Assembly (NCBI RefSeq): GCF_005116665.1 | Contig: NZ_SWCJ01000006.1 | Coordinates: 104,945-168,944, forward strand | Source of the DNA: Ferrimonas aestuarii | Lineage (GTDB): Bacteria; Pseudomonadota; Gammaproteobacteria; Enterobacterales; Shewanellaceae | Length of the DNA: 64,000 nt | Direction of reading: 5' to 3' | Part shown: in pieces, positions 35,380 to 45,082 of the stretch | How positions within the stretch are numbered: position 1 is the first letter of the stretch | Layout of the letters: every line of letters begins with the position of its first letter | Notes under the pieces: generated by a model | Databases searched by the model: none | What the model saw: the letters and a program-made list of their open reading frames with translations, nothing else | Told to the model about the DNA's origin: nothing | Program-made: the position numbers and the translations under genes

Positions 35380-35541
35380 ATCGCAGGCTCGATTAATCGC
35401 TCACAATGCTCGAACACTCCAGAGGGTTCTCAAGCAAATCATTTCAGAGCCCGACCACCTTAACGATCGAGCTGACAATTAACATACAGCGACAATCTTT
35501 AAAAACAATGAGTTAGATCATTAGTTATGAATAAGAATTAT

Positions 35542-36729
35542 TTACGCATTCTGCCCAGCAACGAATCCTGACGCCCACGCCCACTGGAAATTAAAGCCGC
35601 CGAGCCAACCGGTCACGTCCATCACTTCGCCAACGAAATAGAGCCCGGGTACCGATTTGCACTCCATGGTCTTGGAAGAGAGCTCGTCAGTATCCACTCC
35701 GCCAAGGGTAACTTCGGCGGTGCGGTAGCCTTCATCCCCAGCCGGTTTTAGCTGCCATGCATTAATGGCACTGGGAATCGCTTCCAGTGTGGCTTTATTC
35801 AGCTGACCCAAGGCCTGATTTTGCCAACCGTGATAGGCGATCAGCGCTTCCGCCAGACGCGCTGGGAAGTGCTCTGACAGCCAAGTTTGCAGTTGGCGTT
35901 TGGGGTTGGATTGGCGAGCCTCCGCCAGAGCGTCAGCCACATCTACCGATGGCAACAGGTCGATGGTGACCCCTTCGCCTGGCTGGCGATAGTTAGACGC
36001 TTGCAGTACTGAAGGGCCAGACACGCCACGGTGGGTGATCAGCAGCTGTTCGGTAAAGCTTGGGCCACGATTAGCGGCAATGCTGGTGGTCAAACTGATG
36101 CCGGAGAGCGGCTCGAAATGCTGCTTCTCTTGCGGCTGCAGGGTAAAAGGCACCAGGCCGGCACGGGTGGGTTTTAGCTTGAGGCCGAACTGCTCCGCCA
36201 GCTTGTAGCCGTATGGGGTAGCGCCCAGTTTCGGCATCGACAACCCGCCGGTGGCCACCACCAGAGATTCAGCCTGAATGCGGCCGATGCTGGTGGCAAC
36301 GCTAAAACCGCCGTCGGATTGGCTGACCGAGTCAATCTCGGTGCGCAGGCGGATCTGCACCTGGCCGTTGTCGCACTCTTTGAGCAACATAGCAACGATC
36401 TCTTTGGCACTGTCGTTACAGAACAGCTGGCCATGATCCCGCTCGTGATACTCAATGCCATGGCGCATCACCATGTCGATAAAATCCCACTGGGTGTACT
36501 GCGCCAATGCGGATTTCACGAAATGTTTGTTGCTACACAGATAGTTAGCAGGCTCAACATAGAGGTTAGTGAAGTTGCAACGACCGCCACCACTGATGAG
36601 GATCTTCTTGCCCGCCTGCTTGGCGTGATCAATCACCATCACTTTGCGGCCTCGGGCGGCGGCAGTGGCGGCAGTCATCAATCCTGCGGCACCTGCGCCA
36701 ATCACCAATACGTCGGTCTGCAAACTCAT
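35542..36729 (-). CDS. NAD(P)/FAD-dependent oxidoreductase (BaiN/HI0933 family)
   Basis: This 395-residue flavoprotein belongs to the YhiN/HI0933 family. It has the N-terminal dinucleotide motif GAGAAGLMTA near residue 11, KILISGGGRCNFTN near 43, and VVATGGLSMPKLGATPYGY in parts near 155. The C-terminal FAD contact is GLYFVGEVMDVTGWLGGFN in parts. The reaction in most bacteria is unknown. It lies downstream of gpsA on the same strand, separated by a terminator, so it is probably transcribed alone. Confidence 0.93.
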   Translation of the reverse strand: MSLQTDVLVIGAGAAGLMTAATAAARGRKVMVIDHAKQAGKKILISGGGRCNFTNLYVEPANYLCSNKHFVKSALAQYTQWDFIDMVMRHGIEYHERDHGQLFCNDSAKEIVAMLLKECDNGQVQIRLRTEIDSVSQSDGGFSVATSIGRIQAESLVVATGGLSMPKLGATPYGYKLAEQFGLKLKPTRAGLVPFTLQPQEKQHFEPLSGISLTTSIAANRGPSFTEQLLITHRGVSGPSVLQASNYRQPGEGVTIDLLPSVDVADALAEARQSNPKRQLQTWLSEHFPARLAEALIAYHGWQNQALGQLNKATLEAIPSAINAWQLKPAGDEGYRTAEVTLGGVDTDELSSKTMECKSVPGLYFVGEVMDVTGWLGGFNFQWAWASGFVAGQNA

Positions 36730-36752
36730 TACTCTATCCCACTACTCGAAAA

Positions 36753-36778
36753 CAAAAAGGGATGCCCATGGCATCCCT
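36753..36778 (-). terminator. Terminator of gpsA
   Basis: On the minus strand AGGGATGCC-atg-GGCATCCCT is followed by TTTT. The stem is 9 bp and perfect, between the gpsA stop and the flavoprotein start. Confidence 0.85.
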
Positions 36779-36801
36779 CTATCATAACCTGCGGTGCTAT
36801 T

Positions 36802-37806
36802 TTACTCCGACTTAGGGTCTCGAGACAGCAATTGTTTCGCCACCTCTTTTACCGGCTTACCTTGATACAGCACTTGATAAAGCTGTTCGGTAATCGGCAT
36901 CTCAACCCCAACGCGCTGAGCCAACATAAACACCTCTTTGGTGTTGCGGTAGCCTTCGACCACCTGACCAATTTCGGTCATGGCGGTATCGACGTCTTTG
37001 CCTTGGCCTAAAGCCAAACCAAAACGGCGGTTACGGGATTGGTTGTCGGTACAGGTCAATACCAGATCGCCCAGACCGGCCATGCCCATGAAGGTGTTCT
37101 TATCGGCACCCAGAGCACAACCTAAGCGGCACAGCTCCACCAAACCTCGAGTGATCAAGGCGGTACGAGCATTGGCACCAAAACCGATGCCATCAGACAT
37201 GCCAGCGCCAATGGCGATGACGTTCTTCACGGCACCACCGAGCTGCATACCAATGAAGTCGGTATTGCGATACACACGCAGCCAAGTGCCACAGTGCATC
37301 AGGTTGGCCATGTCTTCGGCAAACTCATCGTCGGTAGACGCTAGGGAGATTGCGGTGGGCAAACCTGCCGCCATCTCTTTGGCAAATGTCGGACCCGACA
37401 TCACCGCCAGCGGCATCTTTTCGCCGAGGATTTCGCGAGCGACATCCTGCAGCAAACGACCCGATTCCGGCTCTAATCCTTTGGTGGCCCACACCACTCG
37501 CGCGTCATCACGCAGCAGTGGCTGAGCTTGTTTAAGCACCAGAGCGAATACATGACTAGGTACCACCACCAACACGTTGCGGCTGGCTTTAAGGGCGGTT
37601 TCAAGATCGGCTTCTACTTCCAATTGCTCGGGGAAATCGACGCCTGGGAGAAACTCCTCATTACGACGCTCCTGCTGCAACTTGGCCATGTGGTCAGGCA
37701 GGTGCCCCCACATAATGGTGCGGTGACCATTGCGGGCCAGAGAAATAGCAAGGGCGGTGCCATACGACCCCGCCCCTAAAACCGTTACTGCGGCTTGTTC
37801 AGTCAA
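36802..37806 (-). CDS. gpsA: Glycerol-3-phosphate dehydrogenase GpsA
   Basis: GpsA reduces dihydroxyacetone phosphate to sn-glycerol 3-phosphate with NAD(P)H, supplying phospholipid synthesis. The nucleotide motif [10 protein letters not shown] is near residue 11. [16 protein letters not shown] in parts and [14 protein letters not shown] follow. [16 protein letters not shown] in parts and the catalytic Lys region [14 protein letters not shown] are near 190, then [20 protein letters not shown] in parts. The 334-residue length is typical. It lies 14 bases downstream of secB, the conserved secB-gpsA pair. Confidence 0.97.
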   Translation of the reverse strand: MTEQAAVTVLGAGSYGTALAISLARNGHRTIMWGHLPDHMAKLQQERRNEEFLPGVDFPEQLEVEADLETALKASRNVLVVVPSHVFALVLKQAQPLLRDDARVVWATKGLEPESGRLLQDVAREILGEKMPLAVMSGPTFAKEMAAGLPTAISLASTDDEFAEDMANLMHCGTWLRVYRNTDFIGMQLGGAVKNVIAIGAGMSDGIGFGANARTALITRGLVELCRLGCALGADKNTFMGMAGLGDLVLTCTDNQSRNRRFGLALGQGKDVDTAMTEIGQVVEGYRNTKEVFMLAQRVGVEMPITEQLYQVLYQGKPVKEVAKQLLSRDPKSE

Positions 37807-37820
37807 CTGAAAGCTCCTAA

Positions 37821-38309
37821 TTAGGCTTCAGCTTGCTCACCAGCTTCTTGGGCGCGCTGCTGCATGTACTGAGCAAACATCGCGTCGAAGTTAACTGGAG
37901 CCAGGTTCAGTGGAGGGAAAGTACCACGGTTTACTTGGCTAGCGATCGCTTCGCGAGCGTATGGGAACAGGATGTTCGGGCAGCCAGCACCCAGAGCGTG
38001 GGCCAGCTGTGGCTCAGGCAGGTTAGCAATGGAGAAGATACCCGCTTGCTGTACTTCGCACAGGAACGCCACTTCGTCTTCAACTTTGGTGGTTACGGTG
38101 ATGTTCAGAACCACTTCGTAAACGTCGTCAGCCAGCTTGTTGCTGCGAGTGTCCAGGTCCAGCTTAACTTCTGGCTTCCACTCTTTCTGGAAGATGGCTG
38201 GAGAGTTAGGAGTCTCGAAAGACACGTCTTTGGTGTATACGCGCTGAATTTGGAATTGTGGTGCCGCTTGCTGCTCGTTTGCTGCTGCGTTGTTCTCTGC
38301 TTCTGCCAT
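37821..38309 (-). CDS. secB: Protein-export chaperone SecB
   Basis: SecB keeps precursor proteins unfolded and hands them to SecA. The protein (162 residues) has [19 protein letters not shown] in parts, [14 protein letters not shown], and the strongly conserved [32 protein letters not shown] region in parts. The C-terminal tail is rich in Ala, Glu and Gln. It precedes gpsA and follows a rhodanese gene on the same strand, as in enterobacteria. Confidence 0.97.
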   Translation of the reverse strand: MAEAENNAAANEQQAAPQFQIQRVYTKDVSFETPNSPAIFQKEWKPEVKLDLDTRSNKLADDVYEVVLNITVTTKVEDEVAFLCEVQQAGIFSIANLPEPQLAHALGAGCPNILFPYAREAIASQVNRGTFPPLNLAPVNFDAMFAQYMQQRAQEAGEQAEA

Positions 38310-38447
38310 TTTGTCTAATCCTAAAAAAAGTTTGTTTTATCGTTCTCGGCGTCCAGTACCTTAGGCGATAGTCGGCGGTCGCGCCTGTTGCCTGTTGCCA
38401 GTCCTTTGCCTTTCAATTTTGTGATTGCGCGACCCAAAGCTTACGCT

Positions 38448-38882
38448 TTAGCGCTTTTTGCGCACTACCAGCAAGTTAGCAGCTTTCCAGTCGGTCATGC
38501 CACCTTGCAAGCTGAAAACGTGTCCAAAGCCCGCTGAAACCAACATTTGCGCCGCTTGTACGGAGCTCATGCCAGCGTTACACACAACTATAATGGGAGC
38601 GTCTTTGTGCTTTTCAAGGGCAGACAGCTCATTATTTTTAATTTCTGATAACGGCAGGTGGATGGCGTTAGCGATGTGACCTTTGCGGAATTCGTCATCA
38701 CCACGAACGTCTACAACCACCGCGTCCTCTTTGTTGATCATACGAACCGCTTCCGCAGCAGGTATGTTTTTCACTTTAGAGAACAGGGATTTAACCGTCA
38801 TAAACACCACGGCGGCCAACAGACCCACCCACGCGGCACTCAACATTGGGTGACGGCTAAGAAAATCGATATATTCCTGCAT
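38448..38882 (-). CDS. yibN: Membrane-anchored rhodanese-like protein (YibN type)
   Basis: The protein (144 residues) has a single N-terminal membrane helix (about 16-34) and a rhodanese domain with VVVDVRGDDEFRKGHIANAIHLP in parts. The active-site cysteine lies in VVCNAGMSSVQAA near residue 106. The rhodanese domain typically transfers sulfur from thiosulfate or a persulfide donor. The position between secB and gpmI matches yibN of E. coli, where grxC lies between yibN and secB. Here grxC is absent from that gap. Confidence 0.9.
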   Translation of the reverse strand: MQEYIDFLSRHPMLSAAWVGLLAAVVFMTVKSLFSKVKNIPAAEAVRMINKEDAVVVDVRGDDEFRKGHIANAIHLPLSEIKNNELSALEKHKDAPIIVVCNAGMSSVQAAQMLVSAGFGHVFSLQGGMTDWKAANLLVVRKKR

Positions 38883-39098
38883 GTATTCGCCTAGTTTATT
38901 TAAAGTCAGTCGGGCTGAAAATCGCCAGTATACCCCGTTTTAACCGCAAAGAAAGGCAACATACCCCTGATTTTGTGGCCAACACACGACTCCTTAATAG
39001 GGATTCTCATTACGAACTGGCAAAAAAAAATGGATACGTTGTAAACTGGTTGCAGTATTTTTCTCAAAAGCCTGTTTATCAGGCCGCAAGGAACCTCC

Positions 39099-40631
39099 AT
39101 GACTAAGCGTAAAGCTCCCCTTGCCCTTCTAATCCTTGATGGATGGGGCCACCGTGTTGACGCCGACGATAACGCAATCAGCCGCGCCAACACCCCTAAC
39201 ATGGACCGCCTCTTTAGCGAGTACCCTTCCACCCTGATCTCCGGATCGGGTAAAGACGTTGGCTTGCCCGACGGTCAGATGGGTAACTCTGAAGTAGGCC
39301 ACATTAACCTAGGTGCAGGACGCATCGTTTATCAAGAACTGACCCGTATCGGTAAAGCCATCGAAGACGGCGAGTTCAACCATAACCCAGCGCTGGTGAG
39401 TGCCATCGACAAAGCCGTTGCCAACGGCGGTGCCGTGCACCTGATGGGCCTGTTGTCTCCCGGTGGTGTGCACAGCCACGAAGACCACATCGAAGCCGCA
39501 GTGCGACTGGCCGCCAGCAAAGGCGCCACCGTTTATCTGCACGCCTTCCTTGATGGCCGCGATACGCCACCTCGCAGTGCTCACGATTCTCTAGTGCGAT
39601 TCGACGCGCTGTTTGCCGAGCTCAATTGCGGTGCCATCGCCTCCATCGTAGGTCGTTACTACGCCATGGATCGCGACAACCGTTGGGATCGAGTTCAGAC
39701 CGCTTACGACCTGCTGACCCAAGGCAAATCTGAAGCGCGCTTTAGCTCCGCCACCGATGCGCTGCAAGCCAGCTACGACAACGACCTGAACGACGAATTT
39801 GTTGCCGCCAGCGCCACCACCGAAAACGGTGCCATCAATGATGGCGACGCGGTGGTGTTCATGAACTTCCGTGCCGACCGTGCCCGCCAGCTGACTCGCG
39901 CCTTCGTCGATGCCGACTTCAACGGTTTTGAAAAAGAGAAAGCCCCGAAACTGGCTGACTTCGTGATGCTGACCGAATACGCCGCAGACATCAAAACCAG
40001 CTGCGCCTTCCCACCGGCTTCTCTGAAGAACACCTTCGGCGAACTGATGGCATCTCAAGGCAAAAAACAGCTGCGCATCTCAGAAACTGAGAAGTACGCT
40101 CACGTTACCTTCTTCTTCAATGGCGGCGTAGAAACCCCATTTGAAGGCGAAGAGCGCATTCTGATTAAGTCTCCAAACGTAGCCACCTACGACCTACAAC
40201 CGGAGATGAGCAGCACCGAGCTGACCGATAAGCTGATCAACGCCATCGAAAACGGCGATTTTGATGCCATTATCTGCAACTACCCGAATGGTGACATGGT
40301 TGGCCACTCCGGTGATTTCAATGCCGCAGTGAAAGCCTGTGAAGCCGTTGATAGCTGCATCGGCCGAGTAGTGGAAGCGATCAAAAACGCCGGTGGCGAG
40401 TGCCTGATCACTGCCGACCACGGCAACGCCGAACAGATGAAGAACGCGGCTACGGGTCAAGCACACACTGCCCACACCAGCGAACCTGTGCCATTCATTT
40501 ACGTGGGTCGCGATGCCGACGTGCGCAGTGGTGGCCGTCTGTCTGACGTAGCACCGACTATGCTGCACTTGATGGGTCTTGAGATCCCGCAAGAGATGAC
40601 CGGTACGCCGATCATGCAGCTGAAAGGCTAA
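39099..40631 (+). CDS. gpmI: 2,3-bisphosphoglycerate-independent phosphoglycerate mutase
   Basis: GpmI interconverts 3- and 2-phosphoglycerate with two manganese ions and a phosphoserine. The protein (510 residues) opens with [10 protein letters not shown], with the first metal ligand Asp. [18 protein letters not shown] in parts holds the catalytic Ser near residue 64. Further motifs are [38 protein letters not shown] and the late metal-binding [16 protein letters not shown] precedes the ATG. envC follows after 8 bases. Confidence 0.97.
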   Translation: MTKRKAPLALLILDGWGHRVDADDNAISRANTPNMDRLFSEYPSTLISGSGKDVGLPDGQMGNSEVGHINLGAGRIVYQELTRIGKAIEDGEFNHNPALVSAIDKAVANGGAVHLMGLLSPGGVHSHEDHIEAAVRLAASKGATVYLHAFLDGRDTPPRSAHDSLVRFDALFAELNCGAIASIVGRYYAMDRDNRWDRVQTAYDLLTQGKSEARFSSATDALQASYDNDLNDEFVAASATTENGAINDGDAVVFMNFRADRARQLTRAFVDADFNGFEKEKAPKLADFVMLTEYAADIKTSCAFPPASLKNTFGELMASQGKKQLRISETEKYAHVTFFFNGGVETPFEGEERILIKSPNVATYDLQPEMSSTELTDKLINAIENGDFDAIICNYPNGDMVGHSGDFNAAVKACEAVDSCIGRVVEAIKNAGGECLITADHGNAEQMKNAATGQAHTAHTSEPVPFIYVGRDADVRSGGRLSDVAPTMLHLMGLEIPQEMTGTPIMQLKG

Positions 40632-40639
40632 TCGTAATC

Positions 40640-41785
40640 ATGACGACGCCATGGCGACGCATCTGGCCTGCCCTTGTTGTGGCAGGCCTATTTTGTTTAC
40701 CTGCTTCTGCCAGTCAGGAGGAGGTAGACAAACAACAGCAACAACTTAAGCAGTTGCAGCGGGAGATTGCCGAAAAGCAAGCCGAGCTGATTAAACAGCG
40801 CAGCAGCCGCAACAACACCACTCAAAAGTTAAAACAGGATGAGCGCGCCATTAGCAAACAGGCCGCAGCCATCAAAGCCAACCTCACCAAGCTCAACGGC
40901 TTGAATGCGGATCTGGCACAACTGACCAAACAACAAAACGCCTTAGAGCAAACCTACCAAGGCCAGCAGCAGCAGTTGGCAGCCCAGATCAAAGCCTCTT
41001 GGATCTCAGGCAAAGGCGAAGTAGGTCAACTACTGCTAAATCAAGACAGTGCCGATAAACAGCGCCTGCTTACCTATTATCAATACCTCAACCAAGCCCG
41101 CATCGATGCCATGGAGGCAATCAAAGCCACCAAAATCGCCTTAGAGGCCAACCACCAAGCGCAGCTAGAGCATCGAGACCAGCTTAAAAAGACCCAATCT
41201 AAATTGGACCGCCAGCAACTGGATCTGAAAAAGCAGAAACAACAGCGGCAACGCACTCTGGCCAAGATTGAAGACGAACTGCGCCAAAGTAATCGCAGCC
41301 TTAGTCGACTTGAAGTCGACAGTGAAGTGCTGTCTCAAGCGATTGAGGAAGCCCTCATCGCATTGGCCAATCAACCGCTAAAGTTGGACGGCTTGGCCAA
41401 GCTCAAGGGTAAGCTCGCGTGGCCGATATCTGGAAAAATCAGCAAAAAATTTGGCAGCCATCGTCAAGGCCAGCTGCGCTGGAATGGTTTGGTGATCAGC
41501 GCATTAGAGGGGCAAGATGTGAAAGCCGTTGCCCCAGGTCAGGTGGTGTTTGCCGACTGGCTGCGTGGCTATGGCATGGTGGTGGTGGTCGACCACGGCA
41601 AAGAATACCTCAGCCTATATGGGCAGGCGCAAAGCCTGCTGAAAAACGTGGGTGACTCGGTCAAAGAGGGTGAAGTGATCGCCTTAAGTGGAAAATCCGG
41701 AGGCTTAGCCCAGAGCGGTCTATACTTTGAGATTCGCCATCAGGGGCTCGCTGTGAATCCCAGTCCTTACCTAAAACGTCTCTGA
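40640..41785 (+). CDS. envC: Murein hydrolase activator EnvC
   Basis: EnvC activates the amidases AmiA and AmiB at the division site in the periplasm. The protein (381 residues) has a signal peptide (to about 25), a long coiled coil rich in Gln and Lys (about 27-245) and a C-terminal LytM domain. The LytM zinc site is degenerate: YFEIRHQG lacks the usual HxH. This is characteristic of non-catalytic EnvC. It lies between gpmI and the S41 protease, the standard order. Confidence 0.95.
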   Translation: MTTPWRRIWPALVVAGLFCLPASASQEEVDKQQQQLKQLQREIAEKQAELIKQRSSRNNTTQKLKQDERAISKQAAAIKANLTKLNGLNADLAQLTKQQNALEQTYQGQQQQLAAQIKASWISGKGEVGQLLLNQDSADKQRLLTYYQYLNQARIDAMEAIKATKIALEANHQAQLEHRDQLKKTQSKLDRQQLDLKKQKQQRQRTLAKIEDELRQSNRSLSRLEVDSEVLSQAIEEALIALANQPLKLDGLAKLKGKLAWPISGKISKKFGSHRQGQLRWNGLVISALEGQDVKAVAPGQVVFADWLRGYGMVVVVDHGKEYLSLYGQAQSLLKNVGDSVKEGEVIALSGKSGGLAQSGLYFEIRHQGLAVNPSPYLKRL

Positions 41786-41838
41786 CTTTAGACTACACTG
41801 AATCACAGCCCCTAAAAAAATGACCAGAGGGAAACGCC

Positions 41839-43026
41839 ATGTCGCGTGTGTATGCCTTACTGGTCGGCATCCTTTTGACGCTGCCTGTCAGCGCAAAGGA
41901 GCACAGGGAGGTGGCGACGCCGACTGTCGAGGAAGTTCAACAGCTACTGTCATCGGTTCAAGATCTGGTTGAGTACTACTACGTAGACTCGGTGGATCGC
42001 CAAAAAATGGTTGAGGGAGCCCTTAAGGGGATGCTGACCTCATTGGATCCTCACTCAACCTATCTCTCTGAGCAAACCTTGGAACTGCTTAGAGAAGCCA
42101 ACCGGGGCCACTATTATGGCTACGGCATAGAGGTGAGTGTGGAAGAGGGTCAGATTCAAGTGATCACCCCGCTGGCCCACAGTTCCGCCGCCCTAGCCGG
42201 CGTGATGCCCGGCGACATCCTGATGCAGGTGGACCACATCGTGGCAACCCCTGAATCTTTGGATGAACTCATCCACTACATCAAGGCGTCCAGCCAAGAT
42301 GATAAAGCCCTGCAGGTTACTCTATCGCGCAACAGCACTGACGATCCCGTCATCGTGATGCTGGAGCCAAGTAACATCACCATCGACAGTGCTCAGTTCT
42401 TCGAGTTGGGTAACCAAGTGGCGTACGTTCAGATCACCAGTTTCAATCGACAAACCGCCACTCAGGTGGCGCAATTTGCTCGTCAAATGAAAGCGCTTGG
42501 CAATCAACAATTGGTGCTGGACCTGCGCAACAACCCAGGCGGGCTATTTGATTCTGCAGTGCAGATTGCTGATATGTTCCTGAGTAGTGGATTGATCGTG
42601 TCAACGCACGGACGCTTTTTGGACGCCAATAGCGACTACTACGCCTCAGATTCGATGCTATTCGATAATATTGAGGTGGTGATCCTAATCAACGAAGGCA
42701 GCGCATCAGCGGCAGAAATTCTGGCTGGAGCCCTGAAAGATCACGACCGCGCCACCTTGATGGGACAACAATCCTTCGGGAAAGGCACCGTACAAAGTTT
42801 GATTCCTCTACTCAGCGAGCAGGGCGCCATTAAACTCACAACCGCCCGCTACGCCACCCCAAGTGGTGAGTTTATCAATAAGGTCGGCATTACCCCTGAC
42901 ATCAATGTGTTGGTGGAGAAATCCACAAAGCCCCATATAATGACCGCTCAACAGGCTAAAGAAAATTGGCAGAAAGACAGCCAGCTATACGCCGCTTACG
43001 ACTGGTTATTACAAGACAGGGATTGA
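41839..43026 (+). CDS. S41 family C-terminal processing peptidase with PDZ domain
   Basis: This is an exported Ser/Lys protease of the CtpA/Prc group. It has a signal peptide (to about 20) and LKGMLTSLDPHSTYLS near 55. A PDZ domain follows at about 90-170, with GYGIEVSVEEGQI and AGVMPGDILMQVD. The catalytic core has LVLDLRNNPGGLFDSAVQIA in parts, GSASAAEILAGAL with Ser290, and QSFGKGTVQ with Lys315. The 25-residue Ser-Lys spacing is as expected. Together with EnvC and YibQ it suggests an envelope-remodelling operon. Confidence 0.94.
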   Translation: MSRVYALLVGILLTLPVSAKEHREVATPTVEEVQQLLSSVQDLVEYYYVDSVDRQKMVEGALKGMLTSLDPHSTYLSEQTLELLREANRGHYYGYGIEVSVEEGQIQVITPLAHSSAALAGVMPGDILMQVDHIVATPESLDELIHYIKASSQDDKALQVTLSRNSTDDPVIVMLEPSNITIDSAQFFELGNQVAYVQITSFNRQTATQVAQFARQMKALGNQQLVLDLRNNPGGLFDSAVQIADMFLSSGLIVSTHGRFLDANSDYYASDSMLFDNIEVVILINEGSASAAEILAGALKDHDRATLMGQQSFGKGTVQSLIPLLSEQGAIKLTTARYATPSGEFINKVGITPDINVLVEKSTKPHIMTAQQAKENWQKDSQLYAAYDWLLQDRD

Positions 43027-43814
43027 TGGAGTCGACCACTAAAGCATTACTAGCACTGGTTTTAAGCTTGTTGTCCGTTACCGTGAATGCGGCGAAATTG
43101 GCCCTAATCATTGATGATGTGGGCTATCGCCGCACCGACGTTGGGGTATTAAGTCTCCCCGTACCGGTAACCTTGAGCGTGCTGCCCCACACCCCTTGGG
43201 GTAACGAATTGGCCATCGAGGGCTGGCGTCGAGGCCATGAGATCATGCTGCACCTACCAATGGTGGCCGAAGCGGGCAACAAACTAGGCCCCAGCGCCAT
43301 TACCGCGTCCATGGACGAGTGGCAGATTGCGCTGACCATTAAGCGCGCCCTTGCAGACATCCCTTTTGTAACCGGCCTGAATAATCACATGGGCAGTCAA
43401 CTGACCCAGCAGCGACAAGTGATGGACAGGGTCATGACCGAGGTAAGTAAACAGAAACTCTACTTTATCGACAGCCTCACTACACCGGAGTCCACCGCGT
43501 TTGAAGCCGCGCAGAATGCCGGTATTCCCAGCTTGAAGCGGCATGTATTCCTCGACAATCAACTTGATGAGGCGTATCTGCAACAGCAACTACAACAGGC
43601 CATCGACATCTCAAGGCGTTATGGCAAAGCCATTCTGATTGGTCACCCCTACCCAGAAACGTTGGCATTCCTGGAAACGGCATTGCCCAAGCTCAAGCAG
43701 AAGGACATACAACTGGTCACGCCGTCGTCACTGCTCTCCAAGCAGCAGCGAGCCCGATTAAAAACGGTGGCTCCTGCCACCGCTTATCTGCACAAACTAA
43801 GCTCCGCCCTATAA
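43026..43814 (+). CDS. yibQ: Divergent polysaccharide deacetylase family protein (YibQ)
   Basis: The protein (262 residues) has a signal peptide ending VNA and a divergent deacetylase barrel. ALIIDDVGYRRTDVGVLSLP in parts holds the conserved Asp-Asp pair. SVLPHTPWGNELAIEGWRRGHEIMLHLPM in parts, NNHMGSQLT and FIDSLTTPES are family hallmarks. The substrate is not known. The start at 43026 overlaps the upstream stop (TGATG), which fixes it over the longer frame from 42966. Its 3' end is 3 bases from the convergent YkgJ-like gene. Confidence 0.93.
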   Translation: MESTTKALLALVLSLLSVTVNAAKLALIIDDVGYRRTDVGVLSLPVPVTLSVLPHTPWGNELAIEGWRRGHEIMLHLPMVAEAGNKLGPSAITASMDEWQIALTIKRALADIPFVTGLNNHMGSQLTQQRQVMDRVMTEVSKQKLYFIDSLTTPESTAFEAAQNAGIPSLKRHVFLDNQLDEAYLQQQLQQAIDISRRYGKAILIGHPYPETLAFLETALPKLKQKDIQLVTPSSLLSKQQRARLKTVAPATAYLHKLSSAL

Positions 43815-43817
43815 GAG

Positions 43818-44060
43818 CTAAACCTGCTTAAGGGTTATCTGTTCCAGCTCAGTTAAAGTCCTCATGGCGAACTCATTGGAGTTACCACAGACCCAGTCGC
43901 ACGCCTTAAAGTCACTGCACACCTGAGGCCGCTCCGGCTTACCAAAGACTTGGCACAGGTTGTTGTCGTCCAAGTGACGACAACGCTCGCCAGCGGGCTT
44001 ATTCAGCGAACTGATGGATGGTGCGATGCAACAGGCGCCACAACCCAATCGACACTCCAT
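43818..44060 (-). CDS. YkgJ-family cysteine cluster protein
   Basis: The protein is small (80 residues) and has eight cysteines in the CGACCIAPSIS...CRHLDDNNLCQVF...RPQVCSDFKACDWVC pattern of the UPF0153/YkgJ group, thought to bind a metal. It probably folds around a zinc or iron-sulfur centre. It lies downstream of rpoH on the same strand but beyond a terminator. Confidence 0.88.
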   Translation of the reverse strand: MECRLGCGACCIAPSISSLNKPAGERCRHLDDNNLCQVFGKPERPQVCSDFKACDWVCGNSNEFAMRTLTELEQITLKQV

Positions 44061-44071
44061 ATTCCTCTCCT

Positions 44072-44106
44072 AAAAACAGTTCGGGCCGGCAAAGCCGACC
44101 CGAAAA
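44072..44106 (-). terminator. Terminator of rpoH
   Basis: On the minus strand TTCGGGTCGGC-ttt-GCCGGCCCGAA, with one mismatch, is followed by CTGTTTTT. It lies about 40 bases after the rpoH stop. Confidence 0.8.
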
Positions 44107-44143
44107 ATTAGATGCTAAGGACAGAGACGTATCTCTTGTTTCC

Positions 44144-45007
44144 CTAGTCGTCCATCAACTGCTTCAGCTTCTTGATGGCGTTTTTCTCCAGCTGGCGAAT
44201 TCGTTCTGCCGACACCTGATATTTGTCAGCCAACTCCTGCAGTGTCACTTTGCTGTCTTCAAGCCAGCGGGTGCGCAGAATCTCCTGGCTGCGCTCATCC
44301 AAGGTGCGCATGGCAGAGTAAAGGCGATCTCGAGCCTGAGCTTCATGATCTTCCTGCTCAATCTCATCCGCATGGTTGGAGCTGTGATCTTCTAAGAAGT
44401 GCGCAGGGGCAAAATTCGCGTCAGGGTCGTCCGGCTCATTAGGAATATCAAACGCGGCATCTTGAGCCGCGAGACGAGATTCCATCTCCAGCACTTCCGA
44501 TTCACTCACGCCCAAGGTTTCCGCCACAGTAGAAACTTCATCGGCAGTAAACCAGCCTAGGCGCTGTTTAGCTTTACGCAGGTTAAAGAACAGTTTGCGC
44601 TGCGCCTTGGTGGTGGCCACCTTAACAATGCGCCAGTTCTTCAGCACGTATTCGTGGATTTCCGCTTTGATCCAGTGCACTGCAAAGGAAACCAAACGAA
44701 CACCCACTTCCGGATCGAAGCGCTTCACCGCCTTCATCAGGCCGATGTTGCCCTCTTGAATCAGATCCGCTTGAGGCAATCCATAACCGGAATAGCTCTT
44801 GGCCACATGAACGACGAACCGCAGGTGAGACATGATCATCGCCTTCGCCGAATCGATGTCGCCTGTTTGGCGCAATCGAACCGCAAGCTGATATTCCTCT
44901 TCTGCAGACAGCATTGGGATGCTATTGACCGCCTGAATATAAGATTCAAGACTGCCACCGCCCTGAGGGACGATCATCAAACCCATTGCTTGGTTAGCTT
45001 CGCTCAT
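44144..45007 (-). CDS. rpoH: RNA polymerase heat-shock sigma factor RpoH (sigma-32)
   Basis: RpoH directs RNA polymerase to heat-shock promoters. The protein (287 residues) has region 2 with [53 protein letters not shown] in parts. The RpoH box [16 protein letters not shown] is near 132. Region 4 has [21 protein letters not shown] in parts and [16 protein letters not shown]. It follows ftsX on the same strand with a 75-base gap that holds its own promoter, as in other gammaproteobacteria. Confidence 0.97.
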   Translation of the reverse strand: MSEANQAMGLMIVPQGGGSLESYIQAVNSIPMLSAEEEYQLAVRLRQTGDIDSAKAMIMSHLRFVVHVAKSYSGYGLPQADLIQEGNIGLMKAVKRFDPEVGVRLVSFAVHWIKAEIHEYVLKNWRIVKVATTKAQRKLFFNLRKAKQRLGWFTADEVSTVAETLGVSESEVLEMESRLAAQDAAFDIPNEPDDPDANFAPAHFLEDHSSNHADEIEQEDHEAQARDRLYSAMRTLDERSQEILRTRWLEDSKVTLQELADKYQVSAERIRQLEKNAIKKLKQLMDD

Positions 45008-45036
45008 GGATACCTCTAAAACCTAATCGGCCTGCG

Positions 45037-45045
45037 AGTCTAGCA
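45037..45045 (-). promoter_or_regulatory. Candidate extended -10 promoter of rpoH
   Basis: On the minus strand TGC-TAGACT lies 30 bases upstream of the rpoH ATG and resembles an extended -10 element. No clear -35 box is visible. Confidence 0.35.
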
Positions 45046-45082
45046 TGAAAGCAGGTGTGCTTCACGTCACAGCTGCAATCGC

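Noticed and set aside
38310..38447. Possible small gene or RNA between secB and yibN
   Set aside because: Short imperfect repeats (cctgttgcctgttgcc) but no open frame with a ribosome site and no clear stem.
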